From Trichoderma breve (taxonomy: Eukaryota; Ascomycota; Sordariomycetes; Hypocreales; Hypocreaceae): 64,000 nt of DNA. The stretch is taken from the NCBI RefSeq assembly GCF_028502605.1, contig NC_079236.1, forward strand, positions 3,100,001-3,164,000, given 5' to 3'. The notes under the pieces were generated by a model that searched no databases, was not told where the DNA came from, and saw only the letters and a program-made list of their open reading frames with translations. A program made the position numbers and the translations under genes. Shown in pieces: positions 34,001 to 47,328 of this stretch; the stretch's first letter is position 1, and each line of letters starts with the position of its first letter.

Positions 34001-37000
34001 AGGACGCATTTCCTCGGATACGCGTATATCATATCATAGCCTGAGACGGTATGCGAGGTGCTGCACGGAAAAGACTCGACGGGTTGATGATTGACCGAAA
34101 GTTTCTGCGAGCCCGAAAACATGGTGCGACGTGCAGAATCGAGGGCAAGTCGTAATTAGCTCGCATATCCGCTCGGACTACTCCGTCCAGGCTGCTGCAT
34201 CAAGGGGACGCCGTGGTAGAGTAGTATCGATTGTGGGCTATCATGGTATGGATAGTGCGTACTCCGTGTCATTGCTGCAAGTGACACGGTGTCCATCGCG
34301 TGGTGTCTGGCGGCGGCGATGAGGATGATGATTGCTAGTATCGACCTGGAACACCACCCTCCGTATCCACAAGGGCAATCTAGGTACGTCGAAGCGGCCG
34401 CGCAAATGGATTCACAGTCGTAGCTGGGCAACAACGCCGAGAATGTTACTAGCGAAATGTGAAAACTGACCAAATCCCAAGGACTGTGAAATGAACCACG
34501 CGGCAGGAGATGTCGGGGCCATCCAGCAGTCCCCGATGAGCAAACGAGACGGAATCAAGGGTATATGCAGCACTAGTAGCAGAGGCCTTTCCTGTATCGA
34601 AAGTTCAGCAGGTCCCCTGCTGTTCATCTGTCACGAATATCAGCATCCAAGCGCATTGTCTTGTATTTCGTACCGGGGCTGCTGAAACGCGGTTTGTGCT
34701 GCCAAGGTCTGACTTTGAGGACTCACGTACTGCACGGCACAGCACTCGTCTGTCTCTGTCTCTGTCTCTGTCTCTGTCTCTGTCTCTGTCTCCCTGCTTT
34801 ACCATCGCTTCTTGGTGGTTTTCTAGAGGCATGAATTTGTGACTGTATTCTTGCTGTCAAGATGTCTGCGGTTTGTTATACGAGGATGGAGTCGCAGGTG
34901 CTCTGAATACTGTGACTGTCTGAAGACCTGCTAATTTTGTCTGTTCCTGTAATGCCCCTGTCGGAGAGAGCAGGACAAATTCCTACAAGAGGAATGAAAA
35001 GTCCCACCGCAGAGTCAACGTCATCCCGCTCTCGCGATCACACCTACCCTGGGCCTCGAGAAGGCTCCCGGGACTTGCTCCTGCTTCCTTCCATAGTATT
35101 TTCTTTTTTAGACGCGCTTCTTCAGGCGAGAAAGTGCGAGTACCTGCACGAGGTACATGGTCGGTAAGCAGTACCATGCGCTTGGCATATGTACAGTACA
35201 GGTAGAAGCTCATATCAGCAGGCTCCCGGCACCTGCGGAGTGTTACTTAGATGCCGCAGGGTTGCGTGGTAGACGGCCATCAGCACAGATTTGCAGGGTT
35301 CCACGGAACGGAACCCAAGCGATACAGTACCTTAGACTGTTATCGGAGCTCGCAGCATCAAATTCATTCGTAATGACACTTCGGTAATAGAGGCAGTCAA
35401 TGCCGAGCTAGCACGTACAGTAAGGCATGATACATGATACATGATACGGACAAGGACCAGGTACTTACAGACGGAGCATCTTGCACTTGCAGGGTTGGCA
35501 AGACCGCACGTGGAGGAAGGCGCCGACTCGTCACTTTTCGGTCAAGGCAGCAGGCACGCGGAGTCCCGTACCGGACTGGGCACTTGTACAAGCACTCAAC
35601 TCGTACGAGTGATACGCCAAGGTACCTCTGAAGGTGTTGGTAGCACCTCCAGCACCTTTCACCCGCAGACTGCCAAGGTACTCGTACTGTAATGGGTACA
35701 AAAGACCACAGGCATGAGCATGATATGACACCTGCACCTGCACCTGCAATATTGTGGCAGCAATGGGAAGGCAGGCCTGGCTCCCAGAAAAGAGATACCA
35801 CTGAAATGTACTCTGTACTCTGTACGAGTACCTGAGCAACAACCTTGAATATTGACACCATTTGCCGTCTTGACTCGTGCTTTTTTCCACTCCTGTGAAT
35901 GTTTTGAGCAGTAGTTCCAAGTTCTCCGCACTTGGCGCTTGGACTTCATCCGGATCAACTGCAGACGCCTCATCTTGCGGTCTACATTCAGTCTACGGTG
36001 CGTCATACCAACCAACGGCGGCATTTGAGATGCCTGTGCCAATCGCGCTGTCTTGGTTCTGGCCTCTTTAGCTCGCCAGTGATCTGCCAGCTAGCCTCGT
36101 GCGAGAACCTAGCTCAAATCAAGTCTACAGTACGGAGAAGACAAGCAAACAAGCACGCTCACACCCCCAAAAAGCCCGCAATCCAGTGTCGAAAATGGAC
36201 GAGTGCGCAGCCGCTAATGATCAAATCGAGCGCTACGAGTGCCTGTACTTCGTCATCGCCATGGAGCTGTGGGTTCAGCAATGTCAGTAGTGATCTGCAC
36301 AGCTGCAGGCGAATCACCGAGCCGGGGTCGACATCACCAATTCGTCCCTCCATCTTTCTTGGTCAACCCGTCTAGGCAATCACCCTGGTATCTTGAAAAC
36401 TTTTGCCCACGAATCAAGAATTCGCAGCGACATGGCGGCCTCCTCTCCCGCTACTTCTATCGAGCCATGCAGCTGGCCTTGTGTGCGTGTCTCGACCGCC
36501 TATTGAGAGGATGTTGTAATTTGTGAACTCGGCTATCACGGAGTGCAAGGGGGACAAAAAACCACAGATGATATCGACGAGTATGTCTCATACCACAGAT
36601 GATGTCGCCCTCGGGTCAAGAGCTTTGAAATAGCATGTTATAGCCCAGATAATGACGAGCAATGCTGAAACATTTCAGGGTTATCTACCAGACACTCTCT
36701 AGAGGGCGGAGAGTTGGGTGAGTATGTTTTACACTGGCCTGTGCTCCGAGGAGACTTTGTGTGGGTACGAGAGCCATATCAAAGTACTCCGTACGAAGCA
36801 CTGTCTTGTGGATGAAGATGGGGATTCAGTATTACACCAAGACGGATCTCTCAGCGGCTCGCGTCTCGCCCCACCTCTGGAACAACATCTCCTTTAACTC
36901 GAAACGCCGGTCTTTCGGCCATGCGGCTGAAGGCTGGCTGCAGGGTGCTCTCAAGTGGAAAGATGGTCTTTGCTTCCAGAATATTTCGCCAACTCGTACC

Positions 37001-38000
37001 ACGAAGCCCTCCGTCTGTCTGTGAGACATCACGCGGCCCGCTTCTCTTTAGGCCGCTGACGATTCGGCTCCCGGTTCACCACTGCCTTGCTAGCCTTCCT
37101 TCTCCGACTTGCTAGTATACGAGTATGCGTGGCAGTCAACCAAGGCTATTGGGATAGCAATGCGGTATGGCCAGCCACCTTGTTGCTGAACCATGGCCAG
37201 AATGCCCAGATAACACATACGTATCCAATTGCGAGAGAGCAGCCTCAATGCGAATGCACGCCGTATTACGGGGCGGTCAGCGCGCAACTTGAGGAGCTGT
37301 GACTTTACAATAGCTCATGAGAGATCGGCATCACACTTTCCTATATTGGCATCCGGTGTCCAGGCGTCTGGATCTACATTGAAAGTCGGCTCCCTCCGGA
37401 GAGCAAGACAAGGCCGCCGTCAAAAGTCACCCCCACCAGAACCTGGTCGGATGGCTAATCAAGCCCATGGAACCGATGTGCGCAAACACACTGGCCAAGC
37501 TAGCCAAACAACAGACATAGACTCGTCTACGAGGAGACATGTGCTCGAATTATATTCTTTCGTGCTCAAGACTGCGTTAGTGGGAAACAAACGATACCAC
37601 CAGACGACCGTTCTCGAATATCGCGGCATTTGCATGCCATGATATTGCTGACTGGCATGGCCGCCGAACTCAAATGATGATACCCCGACGCCCGTGGTTC
37701 TGACATATGAGCTCTCGTAGGACGTCCCGTACGGAGCTCGGGGTCAGCAGCCTGGGGCCACGATCTTCTCTGTGCAGGCAGCCTTCCGAATGGTTTAACG
37801 CCAGCTCGCCCACCTGTTTGGACACAGCGCACAGTACATCAGGACAAGACGAGAGGGAGAAAGATGTAGCCTCCGCGCTGTCTGAAACGCCCTCGCTACA
37901 TGGGATCGTGTACTCGTACAAGCGTACATGTTCCATGTTTACGAACCGCGTGCAGCGGTGTAGGTATATGCCCGTGGTGAGTCCCGACTTTTTTCTATTC
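34001..38000. other. gene desert, part 2
   Basis: No gene is supported. The stretch contains the hexanucleotide microsatellite at 34750-34792 and the dense GTAC-motif region: 35678-35687, 35822-35831, 37910-37919, and the longer GTACTCCGTAC at 36784-36794. Frames up to ~150 codons (35397-35861 minus, 35932-36375 plus) carry no family signature. Base composition looks balanced, unlike RIP-mutated repeats. Confidence 0.45.
34750..34792 (+). repeat. (TGTCTC)n microsatellite, about 7 copies
   Basis: Perfect hexanucleotide tandem repeat TGTCTC in noncoding DNA, ending in TCCCTGC. On the opposite strand it would encode an Arg-Asp repeat (RDRDRD), which is a by-product and not a gene. Confidence 0.9.
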
Positions 38001-41000
38001 TTCTTGGCGCTTGACTAGAACGGTTTTGGTTATCCGAGTGAAGTGTTGTCGAAAATGTTGCCCTGAAATTCTTGCTTGTTGATCCCTGACAGAGCTAACC
38101 TCGGATTCCGGAGAAGTGAAAGGTGGCGTTATCACAATTATCATCATCGAGGAGGTCGAGATGAAACCAGTTGAAGCTCCTCGAAGGCTAACGTAGGTGG
38201 CTGATCTAGTTTCCCCTTGTCAAGACCCTTTGGGGAAGAGCTACGGTGTGCTCTGTATGCTTGCCTCCAAACATTCGAGCTGGACAATGTGGCCATGCCT
38301 GGCACGCCTGGCAAGCCACCAGCTCTGCTGTGATAGGGAATTAGATTAGGCCACACGGCTATCTAGCGAGCTAGCACGGAGTGCTCCGTACTTCTGGCAC
38401 TAGTGGTAGTGCTACCAGCCATGCTTGCGTCTTTCTCATCCTTGCCGCGTCCCGGAAGCCTGCATGCACGGAGTACGGATAAGTGTTGCAAGAAGGTCTC
38501 GTTTGGAGCCGAACCGGGGTTACCGAGCTACAATACAGCCTTTTCTACCCACATTCCGGCTAGACAAAGAAGACAGGCGCATTGTCTGCAGACCCCTCCA
38601 AGATCCTTGGGCAAGGTGCAGGCCTTGAGCGATTTACACGGCCTGCATTGGCTAGTACGGTACCATTACTAGTCATATACGAAAAATATTAGTTACCCAT
38701 GGCGGTAAAATTCTGGCAGCGTTGCCTAGAGCTGCATTTGTGCGGGACAGAGGACGCAAAGATTCCACTGGCGCGAAAGATGCAGCAGACGCGAATGCCG
38801 GGACCATGATGGATATCAGTTAGTATTCCGAAGGATGAACTACTAGTTCTAGCCCACAATCTGAGCCGTAGGGCCACGACGCTGATGTTAGTCGACAACG
38901 GCGGACCTCGGGCCTGCAAATCTGATAGGCTGCCCCCATCGGTGGAAGGGATGCCGACATCTATCCGGAAATGCTGGAATCAACCTGACTGTATGGGGGG
39001 TAGTCCTTTCGTACGAGTACAGTACATGCCGTCCGAGAGACGCATGAGTTGAATTGGGGCCAAATATGCCTCCTAGCGTCGGAGTCGTGGGACACTGTGG
39101 GGGAAGCTCAAGGATTCCCTGCTTCTGCTGGACATCCTAGCCAAAGCCGGGCGGCTAGCTAAGTAGACTCACAACCTCCGGATGCTGGCGTCCTGGGGAT
39201 ATGGCTTCTCTGGTGGGCTAGATTGCTTTTAGCATTCTCGCTGTGGGTTCAATGGGACTCTTCGCGATAGGGGCCCTCTTGATACCGCACGTGCGACTCG
39301 GCTAGAGCGCCAGCTTTTCCCGAAGATGAAGGCTTCTACGAGCCTTATCACTTGGCGGCAGATATCCAAATTAGGCTGTCGCTGGAGCTAGCAGGAAAGG
39401 GTGGCCGCCTTTTTGGCCTTACAGCTCTAGCTGAAAGACATAAGCTCCCGTGGTAGCAACCGAAGCTGGAGGGCTGCAGTCGCCTGACATGTCCGGGGAG
39501 GGTGGCTAAGCAACAGCCGTGCCAACCTAAAGGCACCCGACATCAAACAAGGAAGTATATGCAGGATGGCGCTCCTGCGATACGCCAGCGGTCTACTGGC
39601 GCAGTACAAGTATGGCTCAAGGACAGGACGCATTGATATTACGAGCACTCCGGAGCAGTTGTGCGAAGGCGAGCTGGGCTGACGCTTGAGCTGATTGGTA
39701 CTGTACGGGAAGGGGGTGTGCAAGGCTTCCCCAGTCCAGCCATGTTTGCCGATTCCTCATGTCGCAATGGACACCTTCTAAGGCCAAGTTGCCTGCTGTC
39801 GTCGGTCCACGACTAAACAGATGCCCATGTCCGAATTACGTATGCTCACCGATTCGTTAAGCGCCTGTGATTTCGGAGAAAGCTTCCGTGTCGTGCTGTC
39901 TGCGCGCGGAGTATTACACGGGAGGCCCTCCGCTTCGACGCCAGAGACGCTGACTGCAGCCATGAAGGTCGCAACGCTAACTCCTACCTGGCCTTTGCAG
40001 GCCCAAGAGGCCAGCACGGCACTATCTGTCGATCGTCGGCGAGTGATGCGGCAAACGGCTGCGGCAAACCACGGCGGCTTTGCCGAGATAATGCTACTGT
40101 CGGAGCATGTATACCTAGACGGAGGACGGAACATAACCAGGCTAGTCTTTTGTTGGGGTTGTGGACAGCATGTTTCACCTGACTTGGCACGGGGCTCGGA
40201 CTCTTCATACAATTACGAAGTGCGGAGTACGAAGAACGGACTTTAACTCTGTGCCTTGGTGCCAGTGCTTCCTACCATGCTAGGTTAAGGCCGTGGCCCC
40301 CACGATACTGCTTGGAGCGGGCTGTTTTGTCGTTTGCTATTGTGGGAAGATGTCGTGTGGAGGGCTCTTGAGACTTGTTTAGCCCGTCCTTTCAGCAGTG
40401 ACTAAGCTTCCCACTATGGTAGGTCCGCCAGGAAAACGATCCAGCTTCCCGGAAATGTTTTGCGGAGTCATCCATCTTCACCGAGTCTTTTCCAGTCTTG
40501 CCGCTTGGGTGTTTGGACACCTGATTCGTGCCAAGCAGCTGCTCTTACTAATGAATACCCTCGGCGGCGTTCGGCTCATGTATCGATGGATTGGATCTCA
40601 CTGCAGCCCCTCAATCGCGAATCGCGGGGACGAAGAGATTAAATAGTATCATCTCGGTTTACCCACCGCTGGGCCTAGGCACAATGGAGTGGAATGACGC
40701 AAGTGTGCAGGAATAAGGCTTACGAGTACAGGTTAATGCTCCGGACTGCCCTCCAGTAGCACCAACATGATACTACCTGCATGTACTCCGTACAGGTACG
40801 AGTGTGTACTCGTACGCGTGATGGCGGCAGATAGGGGGGGCTCTGTGAAATCCGGAGCATATACGAAGTACTTTGTGCTCCGTATCTACCGATTAGCCAG
40901 CGCTCGCATTTTAGCTACCAGGCACGCGTGGCCCTGAAACAACGATTTCATTCTAATCCGGGAGTGGCTGCCGACTGTTACGGCCACCGGCTGGCAAACC

Positions 41001-42147
41001 GATCTCGAAGACCAAGATGGATTCGATGCATGAGGTCGGCTCACTTCTTAGGGCATGTCTCGGGTCGTCGGACAATATTCCTGTCAGCAGATGGTTCAAA
41101 GCGTCGAAACCTAGCTTACCCCCTGATGAGATCTCCGGCCGCTGTCTCGACTTTTCGCGCCATGCGAGTCCAGTACATACAATGTCCGGAGTTAACTGCT
41201 AAGCGAACCTGCCGGGTGGGCGGACTTACTCGTGCTTTGGTCGTACAAGAATAGGCGTCGTGATTTGTAAGGAACCGTCTCTCTCTCTGTGTGTGCCTGA
41301 TGTTTCTTACACACCTCTATTTGCCACCCGCTCGTTGTTCTTTCGCAGTGTTTTCTTCTTCTTCTTCCATACCCATGGTTAGAATAAATGACATGTATGG
41401 CTAGCTGCGTGACTGACTTGCCCCCCTTACATTGTTGCCCCCATTCTTATACGATAACCGTCGGTCTCTTGTCATGTACCTGCATGACATTACTTCGAGC
41501 ATCTTCTCTTGGTCATGCCTGACAAATGGGCTTTCCCATTGCTTACTTTGTGCCGAGTCGTGCTTATACCAACATGTTCTTTTTTTGTCAACGTTGGGAG
41601 TTTTCGCCACGCTTATTCATTAGGAAGTGGCCTCCCACTGCGTACCTCGCTAGATACCAACAAAAACCGGCCAAATAGCTTGTGATAACACCCTTTTTTG
41701 TTGGTTGATCTTTGCTGAATAGGGGGGTGGATCTACTTACGATGCCAGCCATGGCATCATTATCTTTAGCCCCCTAGAGTCTAAAAGAAGTGCCCGTATT
41801 CTAGCCGTAGTATAAGGTTGTAGATACCAAAACACACGCAAGATGGCATGTGAGATAATGTCAAAGTAATCATGAATCTATTCACTGTCCTGCCCCAAAA
41901 GTGTATCGATTGCCAAGTCAAGTAAAGGAAAGAATCTTTTGTTCTTCGCCGCAGATGAAATATTCCCACTCCTTTCCCGTACCAAACATCATTCAGAGCA
42001 AACATGAAAAGAAAGAAGGGACAAAAATAAATCGAAAAGTTTAAAAATAAAGTTTAGGCATATCGCAGAAGAAACAATTCTGCTCTTTATCCACAATGTC
42101 AAGAACCATAAAAACAAAAACAATAATTTGCTCGTCTCTCTCTCTAT
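38001..42147. other. gene desert, part 3 (downstream of UFD2)
   Basis: No gene is supported. Opposite overlapping frames at 39778-40212 (minus, 144 codons) and 39821-40246 (plus, 141 codons) have no recognised domain. Exact GTAC-type 10-mers lie at 39011-39020 and 40806-40815, GTACTCCGTAC at 40783-40793 and ACGGAGTACGG at 38468-38478. From about 41280 the sequence turns AT-richer and becomes the UFD2 3' UTR. Confidence 0.45.
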
Positions 42148-45100
42148 TCAACCCTCTGCAGTGTCCATAGCATCACCCCCCGTGGTCGTGGAAAGCTTAT
42201 CCTTGGACGCCTGAATCTTCTCCTGCCGCCACTTCTCAATTTTCTCCTTCAACTCTGTCTGGGGAACAGCGTCCTCAATCGTCATGGGCTGTCTTGTAAA
42301 CGGATCCTTTGGATCGCTCAGCAAATGCTGCACAATCGTGGACCGGTCGACAATGTGCCTGCTCGGCAGAAGCACGGGATCCTTCATCAGCTCTCCCATG
42401 ATGGGGTCCTCAAACTCGGGCGGAATGTCTCCCAAGTCGAGCTCGGCCTGGTCTTGTATCTCCTTGGTCTCTGCAAACTTGGCCTTGAGCTTGTCCCACC
42501 GGGCAATGTCTGCGGGGTCCTTCTGGTGCTTTGACGAGAGGATCCGCGAGACGCGGTCGAGGACCTCTCCCTTGTATGAACGGCCATCCGCAGCGACGGC
42601 CTCGATAAAGACCTTGGATGCACCAAGGTTCAAGTAAATTTCGACAAAGTCGGACAGCAGCTGGATGGGCCGGAAGTGATACTTTTCCCTGTTAGAAACG
42701 CTCAGCTCGGCAGCAGCCCTCTTGCCAGCCAGCGTCTCAAGATTGTAGTTCAACATGCTCGCCAGACGCGACACAATTTCGGGCATAGTAAAGGCTTCGC
42801 TCAACGTCTTAGTGAAGAGCTTCATCATCTCGAGCGTTTCGTTGGCCAGCTGCATGTAGGATGTTGCTTGACTTCCCAAGTTCTGCAGCTCTTCATCCTT
42901 CTTCTGTCTGTCCTCTGCAGAGAGGCTGCGATCCTCGAGCTCGCGCTCGAGAGTACGCATCTTGGGGAATTTTGTGAATGCTTCATCTAGGACGTATGTG
43001 GTATCGTTCAAAAGCATGTTGACAAACTGGACAAAGAAGCCTCGGTTCACCCTGTAATGTTTATTAGACACATGTCAAACGTCGAACAAAACATAATGTC
43101 CCGGAGCTTTCACTTACTTGCTTTCCTTGATAAGCTGCTGTCGGTAGACGTCGTTGACCCATACGCATTTGATGACCTGGAAGATTTCGTATCGGATGTT
43201 GAATTTGTCGTAGAACTGTGAGTTGGCTCCCGTGGACTCGCATTCAATGTAGAATTTCATCAGAGCGTGCAGGAGGTAGTCGTTGGCAAATTTGATGGAG
43301 ATGAGCTGGTCACCTAAGACACCTCTCTTGAGATGCATAAACGGCCAGGTGCCGGAGAAGAGTAGAGATACCAGTGACGACTTGAGATAGGGGTTTTTGA
43401 TCTGTTCGGAAGATCGAAGGAATGTGATGCACAGGGCAATCATTTCTTCGCCCACTGCACTAGGGAGGATGGTAGGTAGCCATCTATCCCGCGAAGACAA
43501 TTTTATTAGTTTTGGCAGTTCTCGTTGGGGATAAATTAGGCTTACCGGAACACGAATTTGAAGTTGTCGACGATGTTCTGAAGGGTATACTCGGGGAGAT
43601 ATGCAAAGGCATCAGAGTGTCCTATCTCAATGGGTAATCTATCAGAAACATTAGCACTGAAAATTCCGAACGCAAGGAGCACCCAAGTCTTACTTGATAG
43701 TCTCAGTCTCAGTTCCCGGCTTATAGTCGGATCCGGTGGCAATCCGTAGCAACCACACAGTGACATATCGCATGAACCGCAAAGATGTGCTCTGCATCCT
43801 CTCGTCAAGAAGAACACCCTCAATCGAGTACTTGAGGGCTATTGTCTTCTCCAATACATTGTTGTGGCGTTTCAGTGTCTCCTCAAACAGCCTCAACTGA
43901 TGGGGAGCATTCGCCAGCTTGGGTCGTTCGGCTTCCATAGCTTTAAGGTGCTTCTCCAGGTATTTAATTTCGCGGTCCAAGTTCTTAAGCTGAGAGTTGA
44001 GCGCCTCGCTGCCGTAGTGATGAGCAGCCAATGTCAAGAAGAAGGCCTCGGAGATGAAGTTAGACTCCCCATCCTCCTTTTCTGCGTAATATTTATCGGC
44101 GGCAGCTTGATCAGCGTTGAGTTTGGTCTCATCGCTGATGTCGACACGCGGCTGTCTTCTGAAATATCGTACGTCAATCTTGTCAATTTTGCTGAAATCA
44201 TTCTCCATAAAGGGCTCGCAGAATCGGTCCAAAATCGTCGTCACGTTCATCATAAACCCATCTGAAGCCACCTCCCGGGGATCAACTTGGATGGCTCTCC
44301 GCTTGTGGTTTGTGTTTAAAATGTATGCAAACCAGTCTAGTGTACGGTTTCTTGTATCGGGCCCTGCCCGAATAAACGCATTGGTAATAACGAATAAGTC
44401 ATCCTGGTGCGTCCTCAGCACCATTCTCAGAGCGTCTTGTGCATTAGTAATGCGCGCCTTGTCTAGAGTGCGCGATCCAGGGAAATAGCTCTTGATCACT
44501 TCTGGTTGTAAGGGGGATAGACGGAAGAAGGGGCCCAGGATGGTATTTCTCTCGATACTGTGAGGAGATAGGGGGAGCTTGAAGCAAGCATGCTTTGCAA
44601 GATTAGATACCAGGACAGGGAATCGTGCGTATGTTTGCAGCGCCTGCAAATATCAAGTGTCAGTTCATCTTGTAGCTAGTGGTGGCGATCCCTGTGCTTG
44701 AAAAAGAAAGGGAAAACTGACCTGAACATATGGTTTGTACTCGTCGCCCATGGACAACCCGGCGAGCTGTGTACTGAGCTTGACCATTGCATCGTTGAAG
44801 ATGGCGGGAAATGTTTCATCATCATCAAATCGCTTGATTGCCTCCTTGATGAAGTCAAAGCATATTCCACCCTCGTCCACGGGACCCCTGAGGAGATAAG
44901 GAGCAATGGTGTCATGTTCTGGGTTTGGTTCGCGGCTGAGAGAAAAAGCATCAGATATGAATACCAATAGGGGCATCCCCCAAATCACATGCAACTGACC
45001 CATATAGCACCGGCATGGTTACAGCAAAAAGGCAGTTGCTCATGCAAAGGCGCTTCGACTCCTCGTGAAGCTCAAACTTGAAGCCACTCGTTTGCTTGTT

Positions 45101-45855
45101 CCCCGCAGCCGCCTTCACAGCCCTCTTCCAAGACGGGAGGAGATACTGCATCAGCGGCTTATCAGGAGCCCAGCCGCTGCATGCCTCTATAATAGCCTGA
45201 TCCAGGTTGTTGACAGACAGTTTCAGGGGCTCCCCAGAATCATTCAGCTCTTGATTCAGATTCGGGAGAAACGTCAGCCGGTGGTTGCCCTGGTTGCTCG
45301 TCATCCGGTGCGGGTCGACAGTGACGCGGAAGATCTGGCTGAGCACTCTGTCGGCATAGTCTTCGTCTGATTCGGCCTGGACGGGGGTGGCTTTACGCGG
45401 GGGCGGCGCTGAAAGGACGTCGTCAACTTGAGAGGCGGACCTCTTGCGAGCAACACGGATAGTACCTGTAGGTGTAGGGCTCACGGACTCGGCCGGCCTG
45501 CTCGACCTCACGCCCAGCTGCGCAAAGGGGTTTGAAGCCGGCTGGGCCGCCGGTGTGATGGTAATTTTGGTCTTGCTCGAGCTCGAGTCGTCGGCCTCGG
45601 GAGCGGGAGCTGGTGATGTCGATGTCGAGCTGCCAGCCTCGGCGGGCTTGCTCTCTGCGGGCTTGGGGACAACCGGGTTGCCCAGCTTGGCCAGACGCCG
45701 TGCCCGAATCTGCATTTGCCGTTAGTCCCTCGTGCACATCACAGCATCACTCTCCGGCGAATAAAAGGAAGCATGAGACGGTCTCTTACCTGCTCCATCT
45801 TTTCCTTATCAGGAGCGTCAGGCCCCGCGGGCGAGCTCTGGTCGTTGGGATCCAT
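42148..45855 (-). CDS. ufd2: ubiquitin conjugation factor E4 (UFD2), U-box ubiquitin ligase
   Basis: E4 enzyme that extends ubiquitin chains on already modified substrates, working with Cdc48/p97 in protein quality control. Seven exons on the minus strand: 45855-45790, 45709-45000, 44935-44722, 44643-43694, 43638-43546, 43483-43118 and 43051-42148, giving 1100 residues with all phases consistent. The N-terminal ~150 residues are variable and rich in S, P and A. The long helical UFD2 core follows (for example PNPEHDTIAPYLLRG, FIKEAIKRFDDDETFPAIF, HSDAFAYLPEYTLQNIVDNF). The U-box lies near 1015-1085 (FEDPIMGELMKDPVLLPS, DRSTIVQHLL, DPFTRQPM), complete and lacking zinc ligands as expected. Length matches fungal Ufd2. 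The start is the first ATG (MDPNDQSSPAG); a 22-codon first exon precedes a GTAAGAG donor. Confidence 0.94.
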
Positions 45856-47328
45856 GGCAGAGATGGAAATGGCCGTGCCGAAAAGAGGGAAAAGTCACCG
45901 AGATCCAACACCAGCGACAGGGAGATGATGAACAAAAGAAAGGGAACGGAACGCCAGTTTGCGGTGACGGGCTGCTGAAACGTAGAAGCAGGTGGAATGG
46001 CGAGGCTGACAAAGATGCAGTCCAGGTCCAGTCCAGACCCCACGGCCGTGGTGGAGAAGAAGTGATGTCGTTCAGTCTGCGTCCTTGAGAGCGCTGTGCG
46101 GGGCCGCTGCCACTTGCTTGCTAGCGACCGGCTTCAGTGGCCAGCCCCCTGTAAGTGACGCTAGCGGGTGTTGGAAGTGAGCACGCCTTGTCAGCGGCTG
46201 TACTGGACTGTAGCCTGTATTGTAGGCAGATGTTGGGGAGAGGTCAGATCAGGTCACGGTCAGTGTTTGGCTGAAATCTCATGCCCAAGGCTTAGCAGTG
46301 GAGATATTTCTCTCTGGCTCGGTGTTGGTCAAAATTGATCCTATTGAATCCTTCTGGCTTTTCTTTGGCTTTTAAATATAGGGCGATGAATCATGGTAAC
46401 AGCGCATCATGCTTTGGTAAGCGGCTGCTGTCGTTTTATTCGTTCGCTCAGAAAGTATGTACAGCGGCGATTAGTATGAGGTACCGCAAGGCATTCTCCA
46501 GCCGCTTCTGCCTACAAATAAGCTATTTGATGAGACAAGAAACTTTAGCTCAAGAGACATGAAGGGTCATTCGCGGGACAATGAGCTAGGAAAAAGGCAG
46601 CGAAAAGGGGAAATGTAATAAAAGAAGAAGAAAATCACAGCTTTCTGTATTAAGATAATCGGAGTCAGCAACTACAAATTATCGGCGGCTTTACAGCCCT
46701 ACTTTTCCATTCTGCCCTTACTAGTGCTTGTACAGCTCTAGGCTTGCAGCAAAACTCCGCCAGCTCAGACAAGCATATTATAACTCCGTTGCCTCAGAGT
46801 AAATTTAGTTAGGTAGTGCTATATACTCGTATGAGTCCCAATAACTTTCAAAAGTCCGCGAGCGGGGATTGCCAATCGCCGGAGACTTGCGAAATCGGAT
46901 CGGCCTTTGTAGAGACGGGATTTAAGAAAAAGATATTCAGTCTTGTTCCTGCTGCGGATTTCTGTTTCGTCCCAGCCGCACCCGATTCACTCTCACTCCA
47001 TCTGCATGACTGGCGGCGGAGTTACCAGCAGTCAGAATAACCTAGGCCAGGGGGGTCATTAAAGTGCTGAAGAGAAGAACGACTCTCCCCAATTTTTCCA
47101 TTCTAGGGAAACGCAAGATGCGGCGGGATATTATCATTTCGAATTGCTAGAAACTGAAGCAAGAGGTCGCCCCTACAATGCTTATAGTCGAGAGATATAA
47201 AAACAAACCCAGCAAGTTCTCCTAGTTTTAGACGCCGTCTTCGATGTAATGCTCGGCGGTAACCCGTGTTCATAAACGCAGCATCGCTCCAAAATGTTCC
47301 ATTGCTTAACAAACAAGAAAATCGCTAT
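45856..47328. other. intergenic: UFD2 promoter and RING-gene 3' region
   Basis: Short overlapping frames near 45613-46043 are antisense or leader shadows of UFD2 exon 1. No domain, RNA gene or repeat is seen in the rest. Confidence 0.4.

Noticed and set aside
34750..34792. Arg-Asp repeat protein on the minus strand
   Set aside because: Only the translation of a TGTCTC microsatellite.
39778..40246. Overlapping opposite frames of 144 and 141 codons
   Set aside because: Same problem: both strands open, neither recognisable.
29897..42147. RIP-mutated transposon block
   Set aside because: Not visibly AT-rich or TpA-rich, and no transposase, reverse transcriptase or terminal repeats seen.
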